A stretch of 6,294 bases of DNA. Source: Hungatella sp. UBA5982 (GTDB lineage Bacteria > Bacillota > Clostridia > Lachnospirales > Lachnospiraceae). The notes below the pieces were generated by a model. That model was not told the origin of the DNA. It saw only the letters and a list, made by a program, of their open reading frames with translations, and made no database searches. Of this stretch, positions 1-5,777 are shown piece after piece; position 1 is the first letter of the stretch; each line of letters begins with the position of its first letter. Both the position numbers and the translations under genes were made by a program. The stretch is from assembly GCA_002429965.1 (NCBI GenBank), contig DJBG01000204.1, positions 1,469-7,762 of the forward strand, given 5' to 3'.

Positions 1-1
1 C

Positions 2-832
2 AGCAGCTGGCGTTATCACCAGATCCTCCAGGCGCTTGATCTTCTCCACATTTTAGTGTTAGAGGTGGATTTCAGCGGCCATGTGGTATATTCCAATCGA
101 CCTGCAAAGCAGATGCTGGGAGACATTGAATATATATATTTCCAGCAGGCGCAGAACAATGTCCTGTTGACTCTGATCGCAGAGCTTGGCAAACTGGATA
201 ACTTTCCGGTTTTCCGTGAAGTTTATGATGACCGCAATAACACATGGTACCGGATTATGTCAAACAGATGCTTGCTGACCAATGGTCAGGTTCTGTACCT
301 GTATGTGATAGAGGATGTCAGCGATTGGAAAACCAGAGAGCACCGCCTGCAGCAGACGGCATCGACTGATACCATGACAGGCGCTTATAACCGGGAAGCA
401 GGGCTGAAGGAGCTGGAAAAAACCTTGTTATACAGCGACGCAACAAGCTGTCTGGCTTTTATTGACATTGACGGATTAAAGGCTATCAATGATACCTTCG
501 GACACGATGAGGGTGATTATGTCATTAAGAACATTGCGAAGGTGATTTTGAACTCCATTCGCAGTTCGGATGTTGTCTGCCGGTATGGAGGTGACGAATT
601 TTTCATCATCTTTAAGAAATGTATGGAGAATACGGCTGAAAAAATTATTGTAAGGATGTCCAGTGAACTGAAAAAACTGGAGAGCACAACTTCAAAGCCT
701 TATGCACTGTCATTCAGCCACGGCATTTTGTCCTTTAACTCCGGTTCTGGATATAGTACGGCGGATCTTCTGCAGGAAGCAGACCGGAGAATGTATGCAT
801 GCAAAAAATGCAAAAAGAAGGAACGGATGTAA
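2..832 (+). CDS. PAS-GGDEF diguanylate cyclase, 5' truncated by window edge
   Basis: This enzyme is expected to condense two GTP into the second messenger cyclic di-GMP. The frame is open without a stop from base 2, so the gene begins before the window; the GTG at 56 is internal, not the start. 276 residues are visible. The first ~110 look like a PAS sensor domain, with a region reading LEVDFSGHVVYSN and ending near IEDVSDWK. The GGDEF domain follows. Counting from the GTG at 56, it starts at TDTMTGAYNR (104-113), has the metal/substrate segment around D137 to D154, and an intact GGDEF signature at 178-182. The RxxD product-inhibition site (RSSD, 169-172) sits five residues before GGDEF, as in feedback-controlled cyclases. 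No EAL domain follows. The C-terminus is short and lysine-rich. It ends facing the histidine kinase gene, so the two are convergent. An active cyclase is likely; the PAS ligand cannot be told, and any N-terminal sensor is outside the window. Confidence 0.93.
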   Translation, partial: SSWRYHQILQALDLLHILVLEVDFSGHVVYSNRPAKQMLGDIEYIYFQQAQNNVLLTLIAELGKLDNFPVFREVYDDRNNTWYRIMSNRCLLTNGQVLYLYVIEDVSDWKTREHRLQQTASTDTMTGAYNREAGLKELEKTLLYSDATSCLAFIDIDGLKAINDTFGHDEGDYVIKNIAKVILNSIRSSDVVCRYGGDEFFIIFKKCMENTAEKIIVRMSSELKKLESTTSKPYALSFSHGILSFNSGSGYSTADLLQEADRRMYACKKCKKKERM

Positions 833-845
833 GACGAGGACTGTA

Positions 846-898
846 AATCGGGACAAGACGTCATAAAGCGGCTTGCCCCGATTATTATTTTCCTTTTT
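846..898. terminator. Convergent intrinsic terminator between cyclase and kinase genes
   Basis: A 12-bp stem is formed by 846-857 and 872-883 around a 14-base loop. Reading plus, it is followed by a long T-rich run (882-898) and contains one A-C mismatch. Reading minus, the same position becomes a G-U wobble, so the stem is fully paired, but the run of T after it is weak. It probably ends the diguanylate cyclase transcript and also helps stop the two-component operon arriving from the other side. Confidence 0.7.
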
Positions 899-945
899 GA
901 TGTTAAAACAAATTGATACAGTATCCATATCCTGCAATCCATGGT

Positions 946-2307
946 TCAGTTGGTCTGGTTTCCGCTTAATTTGGGTATATGGACCCTGACCAGGAAGGTC
1001 CTGCTTTCAGAATCCGCTTTATATATAACAAATCCGCCTAAACTCTCCGCAATTTGCTCAACAATTTTAAGCCCAAGTCCGTGACTTTGTTTCTCTGATT
1101 TTGTTGTATAAAATTTTCCGTTTTGTATGTGCATCTTTCCGTCAAAGGAATTGACCACCTGAAGCGTGACCCACTGCTGTTCGTTGGTACTGATGATTTC
1201 AATAAACCGCTCTGAAGCCGGAACCTTCTGGCATGCTTCTACTGCATTGTTAGCAAAATTTGAGAAAATACGGATCGCATCAATTACTGACATCCCGGTG
1301 TTGTAGGGAGCGATTACGCTTGATGAAAAATGGATTCTATTTTCCGCGCAGATATTAACAAGATCCTGAAGCATGGCGTCCAGAACAACACTGTCGGAAT
1401 ATTTTTCGTGGACCATTACTTTATTTTGCATCTCGTCAAACATGTCATCAATCAGCTTAAGCGCTTTTTCGTTTTCATTTACCTGGATCAATGATTTCAA
1501 TGATACCATCATGGATCTAAAATCATGCTTGAATGCCCGGAAGCTTTCCGTGTAATTTTGGTAAGATATATAGTGTCTCACTTGCCTGTCATATTGTTCT
1601 TCCAGCATTTCCATTCTCCATCGGTATTCCAGCAGTTCAGTACTCTTGATAGACTGGTAAGTAGCGTAGATGAGCATGCCAAGGGTGAGGGAATAAGCTC
1701 CTAAACCCACCTTTACATACCATATGCCGTATGGAGACAATATATTGTCTGAAAATAATATATTTAAAGGAAATAAATCACGTCCGGAATTTATGACAGC
1801 CAAATTGGCCGCGGCTGCAATTTCATATGTGACCACAAATTTAAGCTGATTGCGGTTATATAAAAAGAGCTTGATCTTGTCATCGGATAGGATGGTCTTA
1901 TACAGGATTGTAAAGAATATAAGCACCAAGGGAAGGACCAAAACGGTGCTTGCATTGTAAGTCTCTACATTAGAAGAATCATAGTTACGTAAAATAAACG
2001 CGCAGGCTACTGCAAATATGCCGCGGCCGCAATAAGCGCCTAATACAGAGCCGCTTCCGCCGTAGGCGGCCTGAAGCCAGTCCATTCCAGTAGAAAAGCG
2101 AAGCCCTACGGTCATGGTGACCATGAGTATCGGAAGCCTTAGCCATCGTATATCCGTTGGGTTTAGGAAGTTATACGCTGCGGCAATGATTGCCAGAACT
2201 ATCATGACTTGAATAGGCCGTCTCTTCTGTACTGGAAAAAGCTTGCGGTAGTAAAATATAAAAGAATAGTAGTACAGGAGAACTACCGGGATTACAATAT
2301 AGATCAT
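946..2307 (-). CDS. AgrC/HPK10-like membrane sensor histidine kinase
   Basis: A sensor kinase of the group that pairs with LytTR regulators. Residues 1 to about 220 are strongly hydrophobic with about six or seven membrane helices (near 1-18, 33-47, 57-70, 88-106, 121-140, 155-172, 195-215), so the sensor is mainly in the membrane without a large outside domain. A helical linker (222-250) leads to the phosphoacceptor box FKHDFRSMM, with His261 followed by Asp262. The Asn usual in the HDxRN form of this group is Ser here. The ATPase part has the N-box FSNFANNAVEA (348-358; N350 and N354) and the G-box SHGLGLKIV (408-416), a GHKL-type HATPase. The ATG start is supported by GGAG a few bases upstream. 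It lies 13 bp after the regulator stop, so the two are co-transcribed. AgrC, ComD and VirS relatives sense peptides, but no agrB/agrD-like gene is seen here, so the signal is unknown. Confidence 0.9.
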   Translation of the reverse strand: MIYIVIPVVLLYYYSFIFYYRKLFPVQKRRPIQVMIVLAIIAAAYNFLNPTDIRWLRLPILMVTMTVGLRFSTGMDWLQAAYGGSGSVLGAYCGRGIFAVACAFILRNYDSSNVETYNASTVLVLPLVLIFFTILYKTILSDDKIKLFLYNRNQLKFVVTYEIAAAANLAVINSGRDLFPLNILFSDNILSPYGIWYVKVGLGAYSLTLGMLIYATYQSIKSTELLEYRWRMEMLEEQYDRQVRHYISYQNYTESFRAFKHDFRSMMVSLKSLIQVNENEKALKLIDDMFDEMQNKVMVHEKYSDSVVLDAMLQDLVNICAENRIHFSSSVIAPYNTGMSVIDAIRIFSNFANNAVEACQKVPASERFIEIISTNEQQWVTLQVVNSFDGKMHIQNGKFYTTKSEKQSHGLGLKIVEQIAESLGGFVIYKADSESRTFLVRVHIPKLSGNQTN

Positions 2308-2320
2308 AGCTTCTCCTTTT

Positions 2321-3070
2321 CTAATTTAAACTTTTGGAATTATAAACATGAAAACGTGAAATATAATCTGAAAATGCCCTTTTCAAGGATTGAACATAAG
2401 TAACTCCTACCGGAACTGTTTCTCCGGTTTTTAACAGAATGGTCTGCTGCTTAAATGTCACGATGTAGGGTAGGTGAACCAGGTAAGAACGATGGGACCG
2501 CACAAAGTCCTTTCCGGAAAGCTTTTTTTCTATGTGCTCCATGCTGTCATAGAACTTCGCTGATTTCCCGTCATTATAATGAACCGTTACAATTCTTTGC
2601 CAAATTTCAAAATAAGAGATCTGATGGACAGGAATCGCGCTGGTTTTGCAATCAAAATCGAAAATGAATAATTCATCTTCTTTCTTCGAAGCAAACTCTG
2701 CTGCTTTTAGGAAAACTTCCTCTAGCTTTTCTATACTTGTGTTTTCCTTTAGCAGATATTGGAGAGCATTCACATCAAACGCCTCATATACATAATCCTC
2801 ATAACTGGTTAAAAAGACGATCTGGGCCTTGCAGTCGCAATCCCGTAGCTTCCGGGCCGTCTCCATCCCGTCTGTTTTACCCATCATGATATCTAAAAAT
2901 ATAATATCTGTTTGTTCAGGCGCTTCAGAATAATGGAAAAGCAGGGATTCTCCGCTAAGATAACTGGAAAGTTGGATCTTTATCTGATGCTTCTCTGCAA
3001 TTTGGGAAATTAATTCCGCGTATTGATTAATCGCGCAGCGGCTGTCATCGCATAATGCAATTTTTAGCAT
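2321..3070 (-). CDS. LytTR-family response regulator
   Basis: A two-domain DNA-binding response regulator, 249 residues, the normal length for AgrA/VirR/LytR types. The receiver (about 1-125) has the acidic pair D8-D9, phosphoacceptor D60 in IIFLDIMMG, T88 in VFLTSY, and K108 in YLLKEN. The LytTR DNA-binding domain (about 135-240) includes the family signature FVRSHRSYLVHLPYI. Such regulators bind pairs of short direct repeats upstream of their targets. The ATG is preceded by GGGAG about 11 bases away, a slightly long gap. It is the first gene of the pair, the kinase follows, and a promoter is visible 150 bp upstream. Its cognate partner is almost certainly the adjacent kinase. Its targets are not known; the nearby divergent flavoprotein and rhodanese genes are possible but unproven. 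Confidence 0.94.
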   Translation of the reverse strand: MLKIALCDDSRCAINQYAELISQIAEKHQIKIQLSSYLSGESLLFHYSEAPEQTDIIFLDIMMGKTDGMETARKLRDCDCKAQIVFLTSYEDYVYEAFDVNALQYLLKENTSIEKLEEVFLKAAEFASKKEDELFIFDFDCKTSAIPVHQISYFEIWQRIVTVHYNDGKSAKFYDSMEHIEKKLSGKDFVRSHRSYLVHLPYIVTFKQQTILLKTGETVPVGVTYVQSLKRAFSDYISRFHVYNSKSLN

Positions 3071-3077
3071 ATTTTAT

Positions 3078-3146
3078 TTAACTCCCTTCTTCTTGTAAAC
3101 TAGTTAGTAAATTAGCTCTTGTGATCCTATACTCCCATTGGCGCAT
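3078..3146 (-). CDS. Possible 22-residue leader ORF before the response regulator
   Basis: A short ORF beginning MRQWEYRITR and ending SLQEEGS, whose stop lies 8 bases before the regulator ATG and just after the regulator's own GGGAG. The ribosome-binding signal for this ORF is poor: AAGG is only three bases from its ATG. If translated, it would be in the operon leader and could couple translation to the regulator. It does not look like an AgrD-type pheromone precursor. It may well be chance. Confidence 0.18.
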   Translation of the reverse strand: MRQWEYRITRANLLTSLQEEGS

Positions 3147-3223
3147 GAACCTTTTTGTTGACCCACTTGATTCCTTTCATGTTTGGAAGATGGAGCTTAT
3201 CATTCGTTCAACCTTACGGTTAT

Positions 3224-3252
3224 ATGATAATATTTAGGATTGGATACGTCAA
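3224..3252 (-). promoter_or_regulatory. Promoter of the response regulator-kinase operon
   Basis: On the minus strand, TTGACG (3247-3252) and TATCAT (3224-3229) are separated by exactly 17 bases, a good sigma-A-type match with five of six bases in each box. The start point would be near 3217, giving a leader of about 147 bases. The sequence TATAACCGT (minus strand, 3216-3224) covers the -10 edge and start point and recurs in the rhodanese promoter. Confidence 0.65.
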
Positions 3253-3332
3253 GTAATTCAGTCGTAACATCGGCTTGTAACCGGCGGAAGGGTTTGCTGG
3301 TATAAAAAATAGATAAAAATATTATTATTATG

Positions 3333-3362
3333 TGGAGAATTTTTATAATTATCTGTTATAAT
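3333..3362 (+). promoter_or_regulatory. Extended -10 promoter for the flavoprotein gene
   Basis: TGTTATAAT at 3354-3362 is a perfect -10 box with the extended TGn element. A weak -35 candidate, TGGAGA (3333-3338), lies 18 bases upstream. Transcription would start near 3369, leaving a leader of about 105 bases that contains a terminator-like hairpin. Confidence 0.6.
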
Positions 3363-3395
3363 ATTATCTGAAACAAATTTAGCTCCGCATAAGAT

Positions 3396-3425
3396 TCCCT
3401 GTGTGGCTGACCAGGGATTTTTTTT
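3396..3425 (+). terminator. Terminator-like hairpin in the flavoprotein leader
   Basis: TCCCTG (3396-3401) pairs with CAGGGA (3412-3417) around a 10-base loop, directly followed by eight T (3418-3425). An alternative fold uses CCC/GGG plus TGG/CCA with a bulge. It lies between the predicted start point and the gene, on the plus strand only, so it could be an attenuator or the end of a short RNA. No anti-terminator or known ligand-binding aptamer was recognised. Confidence 0.5.
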
Positions 3426-3473
3426 AGACCGCTTTTTTCTTTCACATGGATTCTTTTATAGGAGGGTTCAATC

Positions 3474-4172
3474 ATGAAAATTACCGTGATCTACGCAACA
3501 CAGCGAAAGTTAAAATCCAGCACTTACAACATTGCACAGCGGTTTATACAGAATCTGTCGGAAAAAGATTCTGTAAGGGAATTTTTTCTGCCCAAAGATA
3601 TGCCTAATTTTTGCGCAGGCTGTTGGAACTGCTTTACAGATTATAGGAATTGTCCGGATTATGGCTATTTGAAACCGATTTTGGAATCCATGCTTGAAGC
3701 GGATATGCTGATTTTTACTGCACCTGTCTACGTCTATCATGTTCCGGGGCAGGTAAAAGCATTTCTTGACCATTTTGGATATCAATGGATGGCTCATCAG
3801 CCCAGAAAGGAAATGTTTCACAAGCAGGTCCTTCTCATCTCTACAGCGGCAGGCGCAGGAACAAGGTCAACGCTCCGGGATTTAAAGGACAGCATGACCT
3901 TCTGGGGAATTTCACGCATCTATACTTTTGGAAGGAGCGTCTACGGAAGCGATTGGGATACTGTGGCTGACGAAAGGAAGGCTAAGCTTCAAAAGGAAAT
4001 TGACAGACTTTCGGCTAAAATTAAAGGAAAAAGAAGACCCATAACTCCCTCTTTGAAGGTTAAAGCCTTATTTTATTCCATGAGGTTTATGCATAAAAAG
4101 TTTAAGTTTAATCCTGCGGATGTGCGTTACTGGGAATCTTTGGGATGGCTTGAAAAAGAGAGGCCATGGTGA
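3474..4172 (+). CDS. Flavodoxin-fold NAD(P)H oxidoreductase / iron-sulfur flavoprotein-like
   Basis: A member of the NADPH-dependent FMN reductase/flavodoxin-like superfamily, 232 residues. It is cytoplasmic, expected to bind FMN and move electrons from a reduced donor; the substrate is not evident. The N-terminus MKITVIYATQRKLKSSTYNIA is the first strand and phosphate-binding loop, followed later by LIFTAPVYVYHVPGQVKAFLDH (80-100), the typical second flavin-contact region. Cysteines 47, 50, 53 and 60 form C-x2-C-x2-C-x6-C, the compact spacing known from archaeal iron-sulfur flavoprotein (Isf), so a [4Fe-4S] cluster is possible. Many relatives carry similar cysteines without proven clusters. 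A basic C-terminal extension (about 183-232) ends in WESLGWLEKERPW. AGGAGG lies 8 bases before the ATG. It has its own promoter and leader hairpin, and the rhodanese gene follows after a 181-bp gap with another promoter. Confidence 0.87.
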   Translation: MKITVIYATQRKLKSSTYNIAQRFIQNLSEKDSVREFFLPKDMPNFCAGCWNCFTDYRNCPDYGYLKPILESMLEADMLIFTAPVYVYHVPGQVKAFLDHFGYQWMAHQPRKEMFHKQVLLISTAAGAGTRSTLRDLKDSMTFWGISRIYTFGRSVYGSDWDTVADERKAKLQKEIDRLSAKIKGKRRPITPSLKVKALFYSMRFMHKKFKFNPADVRYWESLGWLEKERPW

Positions 4173-4277
4173 TGCAGATCTTATTAACCCTTTGATCTTA
4201 ATTCTTATAGATATCCAAGTATAATCGGGTAGGGAAGCGCTTGGGGAGATGAAATTCTCATTTATGTAACAATATCA

Positions 4278-4306
4278 CTGAGATATTACCTTATAACCGT
4301 TATAAT
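4278..4306 (+). promoter_or_regulatory. Promoter of the rhodanese operon
   Basis: TATAAT at 4301-4306 is a perfect -10 box. CTGAGA at 4278-4283 (four of six bases) is a -35 candidate with a 17-base spacer. The start would be near 4313, about 40 bases before the rhodanese ATG. The -10 is embedded in a perfect palindrome (4291-4305), so repression by a bound dimer is plausible. Confidence 0.6.
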
Positions 4307-4322
4307 GAAAACATCGTTATAA
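4291..4322. promoter_or_regulatory. Candidate operator: palindrome plus extra half-site
   Basis: TTATAACCGTTATAA (4291-4305) is a perfect 7-1-7 inverted repeat covering the rhodanese -10 box. A third copy of the arm, GTTATAA, lies at 4316-4322, 17 bases further on, in the early transcribed region. The placement fits a repressor site. It is not the GC-rich site known for CsoR/CstR persulfide sensors. The binding protein is unknown. Confidence 0.5.
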
Positions 4323-4353
4323 GAATGATCTTAAATGAGAAGGAGATGCTGAA

Positions 4354-4671
4354 ATGAGTATATTTAACTTTTTTTCTAACCGCTCGGATTTTGCTTCAGG
4401 AATTGAGCAGGCAAACAACACATCCAATGCAGTATTGCTGGATGTACGTACGGTGCAGGAATATGCCAATGGCCATGTTCCAGGAAGTGTAAATTTGCCT
4501 CTGGATCGTCTGGACTCCAATAAGCTTGACAAAAACAATCCGGTTTTTGTTTATTGCCGCAGTGGAGCCCGCAGCAGACAGGCCTGCCGTTACCTGCGGA
4601 CCAATGGTTATTCTGTTACAGATATAGGCGGGATCGCGGATTACCGCGGCAAACTGGAAAAGGGAATATAA
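4354..4671 (+). CDS. Single-domain rhodanese (sulfurtransferase-like) protein
   Basis: A one-domain rhodanese of 105 residues, the usual size for GlpE/PspE-type proteins. These carry sulfane sulfur as a persulfide on the active-site cysteine and pass it to acceptors such as thiols or cyanide. The visible motifs are LLDVRTVQEYANGHVPGSVNLP (28-49), the standard N-terminal signature, and the active loop CRSGARS with catalytic Cys68, followed by the closing region near IGGIADYRGKL. No signal peptide is seen, so it is probably cytoplasmic. The ATG is preceded by AAGGAGA about seven bases away. The promoter with a palindromic operator lies just upstream. A membrane protein gene follows after 33 bases, so they are likely co-transcribed. 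The physiological sulfur acceptor is unknown. Confidence 0.94.
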   Translation: MSIFNFFSNRSDFASGIEQANNTSNAVLLDVRTVQEYANGHVPGSVNLPLDRLDSNKLDKNNPVFVYCRSGARSRQACRYLRTNGYSVTDIGGIADYRGKLEKGI

Positions 4672-4704
4672 CTAGAAATTAGGATTGATTTGGCAGGTGA
4701 AACA

Positions 4705-5187
4705 ATGGGGCATTTAGGCTTTTCCTATATAGGGCTGATTTTCTTACTTATGTTAATGATACCTAATCTAATATGGACAAAATATCAGCCGGAAGGGTAT
4801 GATTCTCAAAGTGAGAATAAGGTCCTTCTGATCCTTGAACGTGCAGGCCAGGTTCTTGTCACCTGCGGCGCGCTTATTTTTTCTGACCTTAATCTTCGCA
4901 AATGGTCACCATGGTCCCTATGGCTTGCTGCCGCGGCGATATTAATGGCTCTTTATGAAGGCTGGTGGATCAGATATTTCAGAAGCCAGAGGACATTGGC
5001 TGACTTTTACAGCAGTTTTTGCGGTGTTCCCGTGGCTGGTGCATCATTGCCTGTTGCAGCATTTTTTCTTCTGGGAGTATATGGGAAAGTGGTCTGGCTT
5101 TTGGCATTCACGGTTATTTTGGGAATCGGGCATATTGGCATTCATCTGCAGCATCGCAGGGAAATGGACGGTAACGGCAATGGATAA
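4705..5187 (+). CDS. Conserved small multi-pass membrane protein, function unknown
   Basis: A 160-residue integral membrane protein with no function I can name. The N-terminus MGHLGFSYIGLIFLLMLMIP is a first membrane helix, followed by a short polar loop (about 25-40). Further hydrophobic segments lie near 45-60, 70-88, 107-126 and 128-147, giving about five helices. The tail is polar and short (HRREMDGNGNG). Related unnamed membrane proteins with this start are, from memory, common in Clostridia. I chose ATG 4705 because AGGTGA (4695-4700) is well placed for it; a TTG at 4690 in the same frame would add five residues but has a weaker signal. It is 33 bases after the rhodanese, and its end overlaps the start of the next gene by 8 bases, so the three form one operon. 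Confidence 0.75.
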   Translation: MGHLGFSYIGLIFLLMLMIPNLIWTKYQPEGYDSQSENKVLLILERAGQVLVTCGALIFSDLNLRKWSPWSLWLAAAAILMALYEGWWIRYFRSQRTLADFYSSFCGVPVAGASLPVAAFFLLGVYGKVVWLLAFTVILGIGHIGIHLQHRREMDGNGNG

Positions 5188-5468
5188 AGTTGAAGAATTG
5201 ATTACCCTGATTGCCGCTAATGCGAAGTGGGACAGGGATAACCGGATTGACGAAATAATCGATGAGCTTCTTAGGCATGTGATGGACGAAAAGCCTGTCA
5301 CGGCAAGACAGTGCATTAAGGTTCAGCAAGTCCGGTATGGCTGAGTGCATCAGCGATGAATTGGAAAAAGCCAATCCCCATAGATATAAAAGTAGTATGC
5401 AATCACTGATATGCAAAGTTATTCAGAATGCCCTTGAAAGCATCAACCGTGTTAGGCGGAAAGTATAA
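5180..5468 (+). pseudogene. Frameshifted small HEAT-like protein gene
   Basis: The ATG at 5180 overlaps the membrane protein stop. This frame reads 54 residues, MDKVEELITLIAANAKWD..., through KPVTARQCIK, then ends at TGA 5342-5344 after VQQVRYG. The next frame (+1) stays open across the same point and continues GMAECISDELEKANPHRY, then KSSMQSLI..., to TAA 5466-5468. Removing one C at 5332-5333 would join them into a 95-residue protein. The two halves resemble, from memory, a small helical HEAT-type Firmicute protein sometimes labelled SufBD-like, in which TARQCIK is followed after about 20 residues by a KY.DSM.PLI segment. That family seems longer at the joint, so a deletion of about 20 bp is an alternative to a single insertion. 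It could be a real mutation or a sequencing error. No clear ribosome binding site precedes the ATG, so translation is probably coupled to the gene before. Confidence 0.6.
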
Positions 5469-5495
5469 ACATAGCAGCAAGACTGCAAATTCTCA

Positions 5496-5565
5496 CCCAT
5501 CCTTTAAAATGGGGCCTCGTAAAATGACCGGATCCCGGTCATGGCGCGAGGTTCTTTTTCTTTTT
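5496..5565 (+). terminator. Strong intrinsic terminator of the rhodanese operon
   Basis: The main hairpin pairs CCTCG (5515-5519) with CGAGG (5547-5551), and the perfect arms ATGACCGG (5524-5531) and CCGGTCAT (5535-5542) inside it. A T-rich run follows (5552-5565). A smaller hairpin, CCCAT (5496-5500) with ATGGG (5509-5513), stands just before it. It closes the rhodanese-membrane protein-HEAT unit. Confidence 0.88.
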
Positions 5566-5703
5566 AGAAAAGACTAGCTGTTTTTCAACTTGTATGCAAT
5601 CTTAGTGTAGGGATTTTCTGGAAAAATTCAGCTATTATTTGTAGAAAACATCAGAAGATTACGAAATAGCAAAAAAAAAATGTAGAAAATGCTAATAAAA
5701 TGG

Positions 5704-5732
5704 TTGATTTTAAAGAATGGATATGATATATT
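5704..5732 (+). promoter_or_regulatory. Likely promoter of the GntR-family gene
   Basis: TTGATT (5704-5709) and TATATT (5727-5732) are spaced by 17 bases. The -35 matches four and the -10 five of six consensus bases. A start near 5739 would leave a leader of about 135 bases that contains the phased TGCA repeats. Confidence 0.5.
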
Positions 5733-5777
5733 TTACAAAGTAAACAATAAAGAATGAATACAGAGAAGCGTATTTCG

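Larger units (their letters stand above)
3071..3473. other. Divergent intergenic region, 403 bp
   Basis: This stretch separates the minus-strand two-component operon from the plus-strand flavoprotein. It holds a minus-strand promoter (3224-3252), a plus-strand promoter (3333-3362), a leader hairpin (3396-3425), a possible 22-codon minus-strand ORF (3078-3146), and three GTAAY repeats at 3253, 3264 and 3277 just upstream of the minus-strand -35. An 8-bp palindrome AACTAGTT lies at 3098-3105. No convincing gene or known riboswitch was recognised. Confidence 0.7.

Noticed and set aside
700..942. Minus-strand ORFs over the cyclase end and terminator
   Set aside because: They cross the intrinsic terminator, overlap the GGDEF gene and have no domain features.
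3098..3105. AACTAGTT palindrome in the operon leader
   Set aside because: Eight bases with no second copy and no known factor attached; not enough to call an operator.
3071..3473. Search for an AgrD-like pheromone gene or a standard LytTR direct-repeat box
   Set aside because: No short ORF with an AgrD-like amphipathic leader and acidic tail was found, and no pair of matching 9-bp LytTR boxes with a 12-13 bp spacer could be placed.
3510..3821. Minus-strand ORF opposite the flavoprotein
   Set aside because: Shadow of a well-supported gene, with no start signal or domain.
4177..4197. AGATC/GATCT hairpin after the flavoprotein stop
   Set aside because: Only a five-base AT-rich stem with a 13-base loop and no following T-run; too weak to call a terminator.
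4955..5344. 129-codon plus ORF in another frame of the membrane protein
   Set aside because: Only its last 54 codons (from 5180) look like protein; the earlier part is an out-of-frame reading of the membrane gene.
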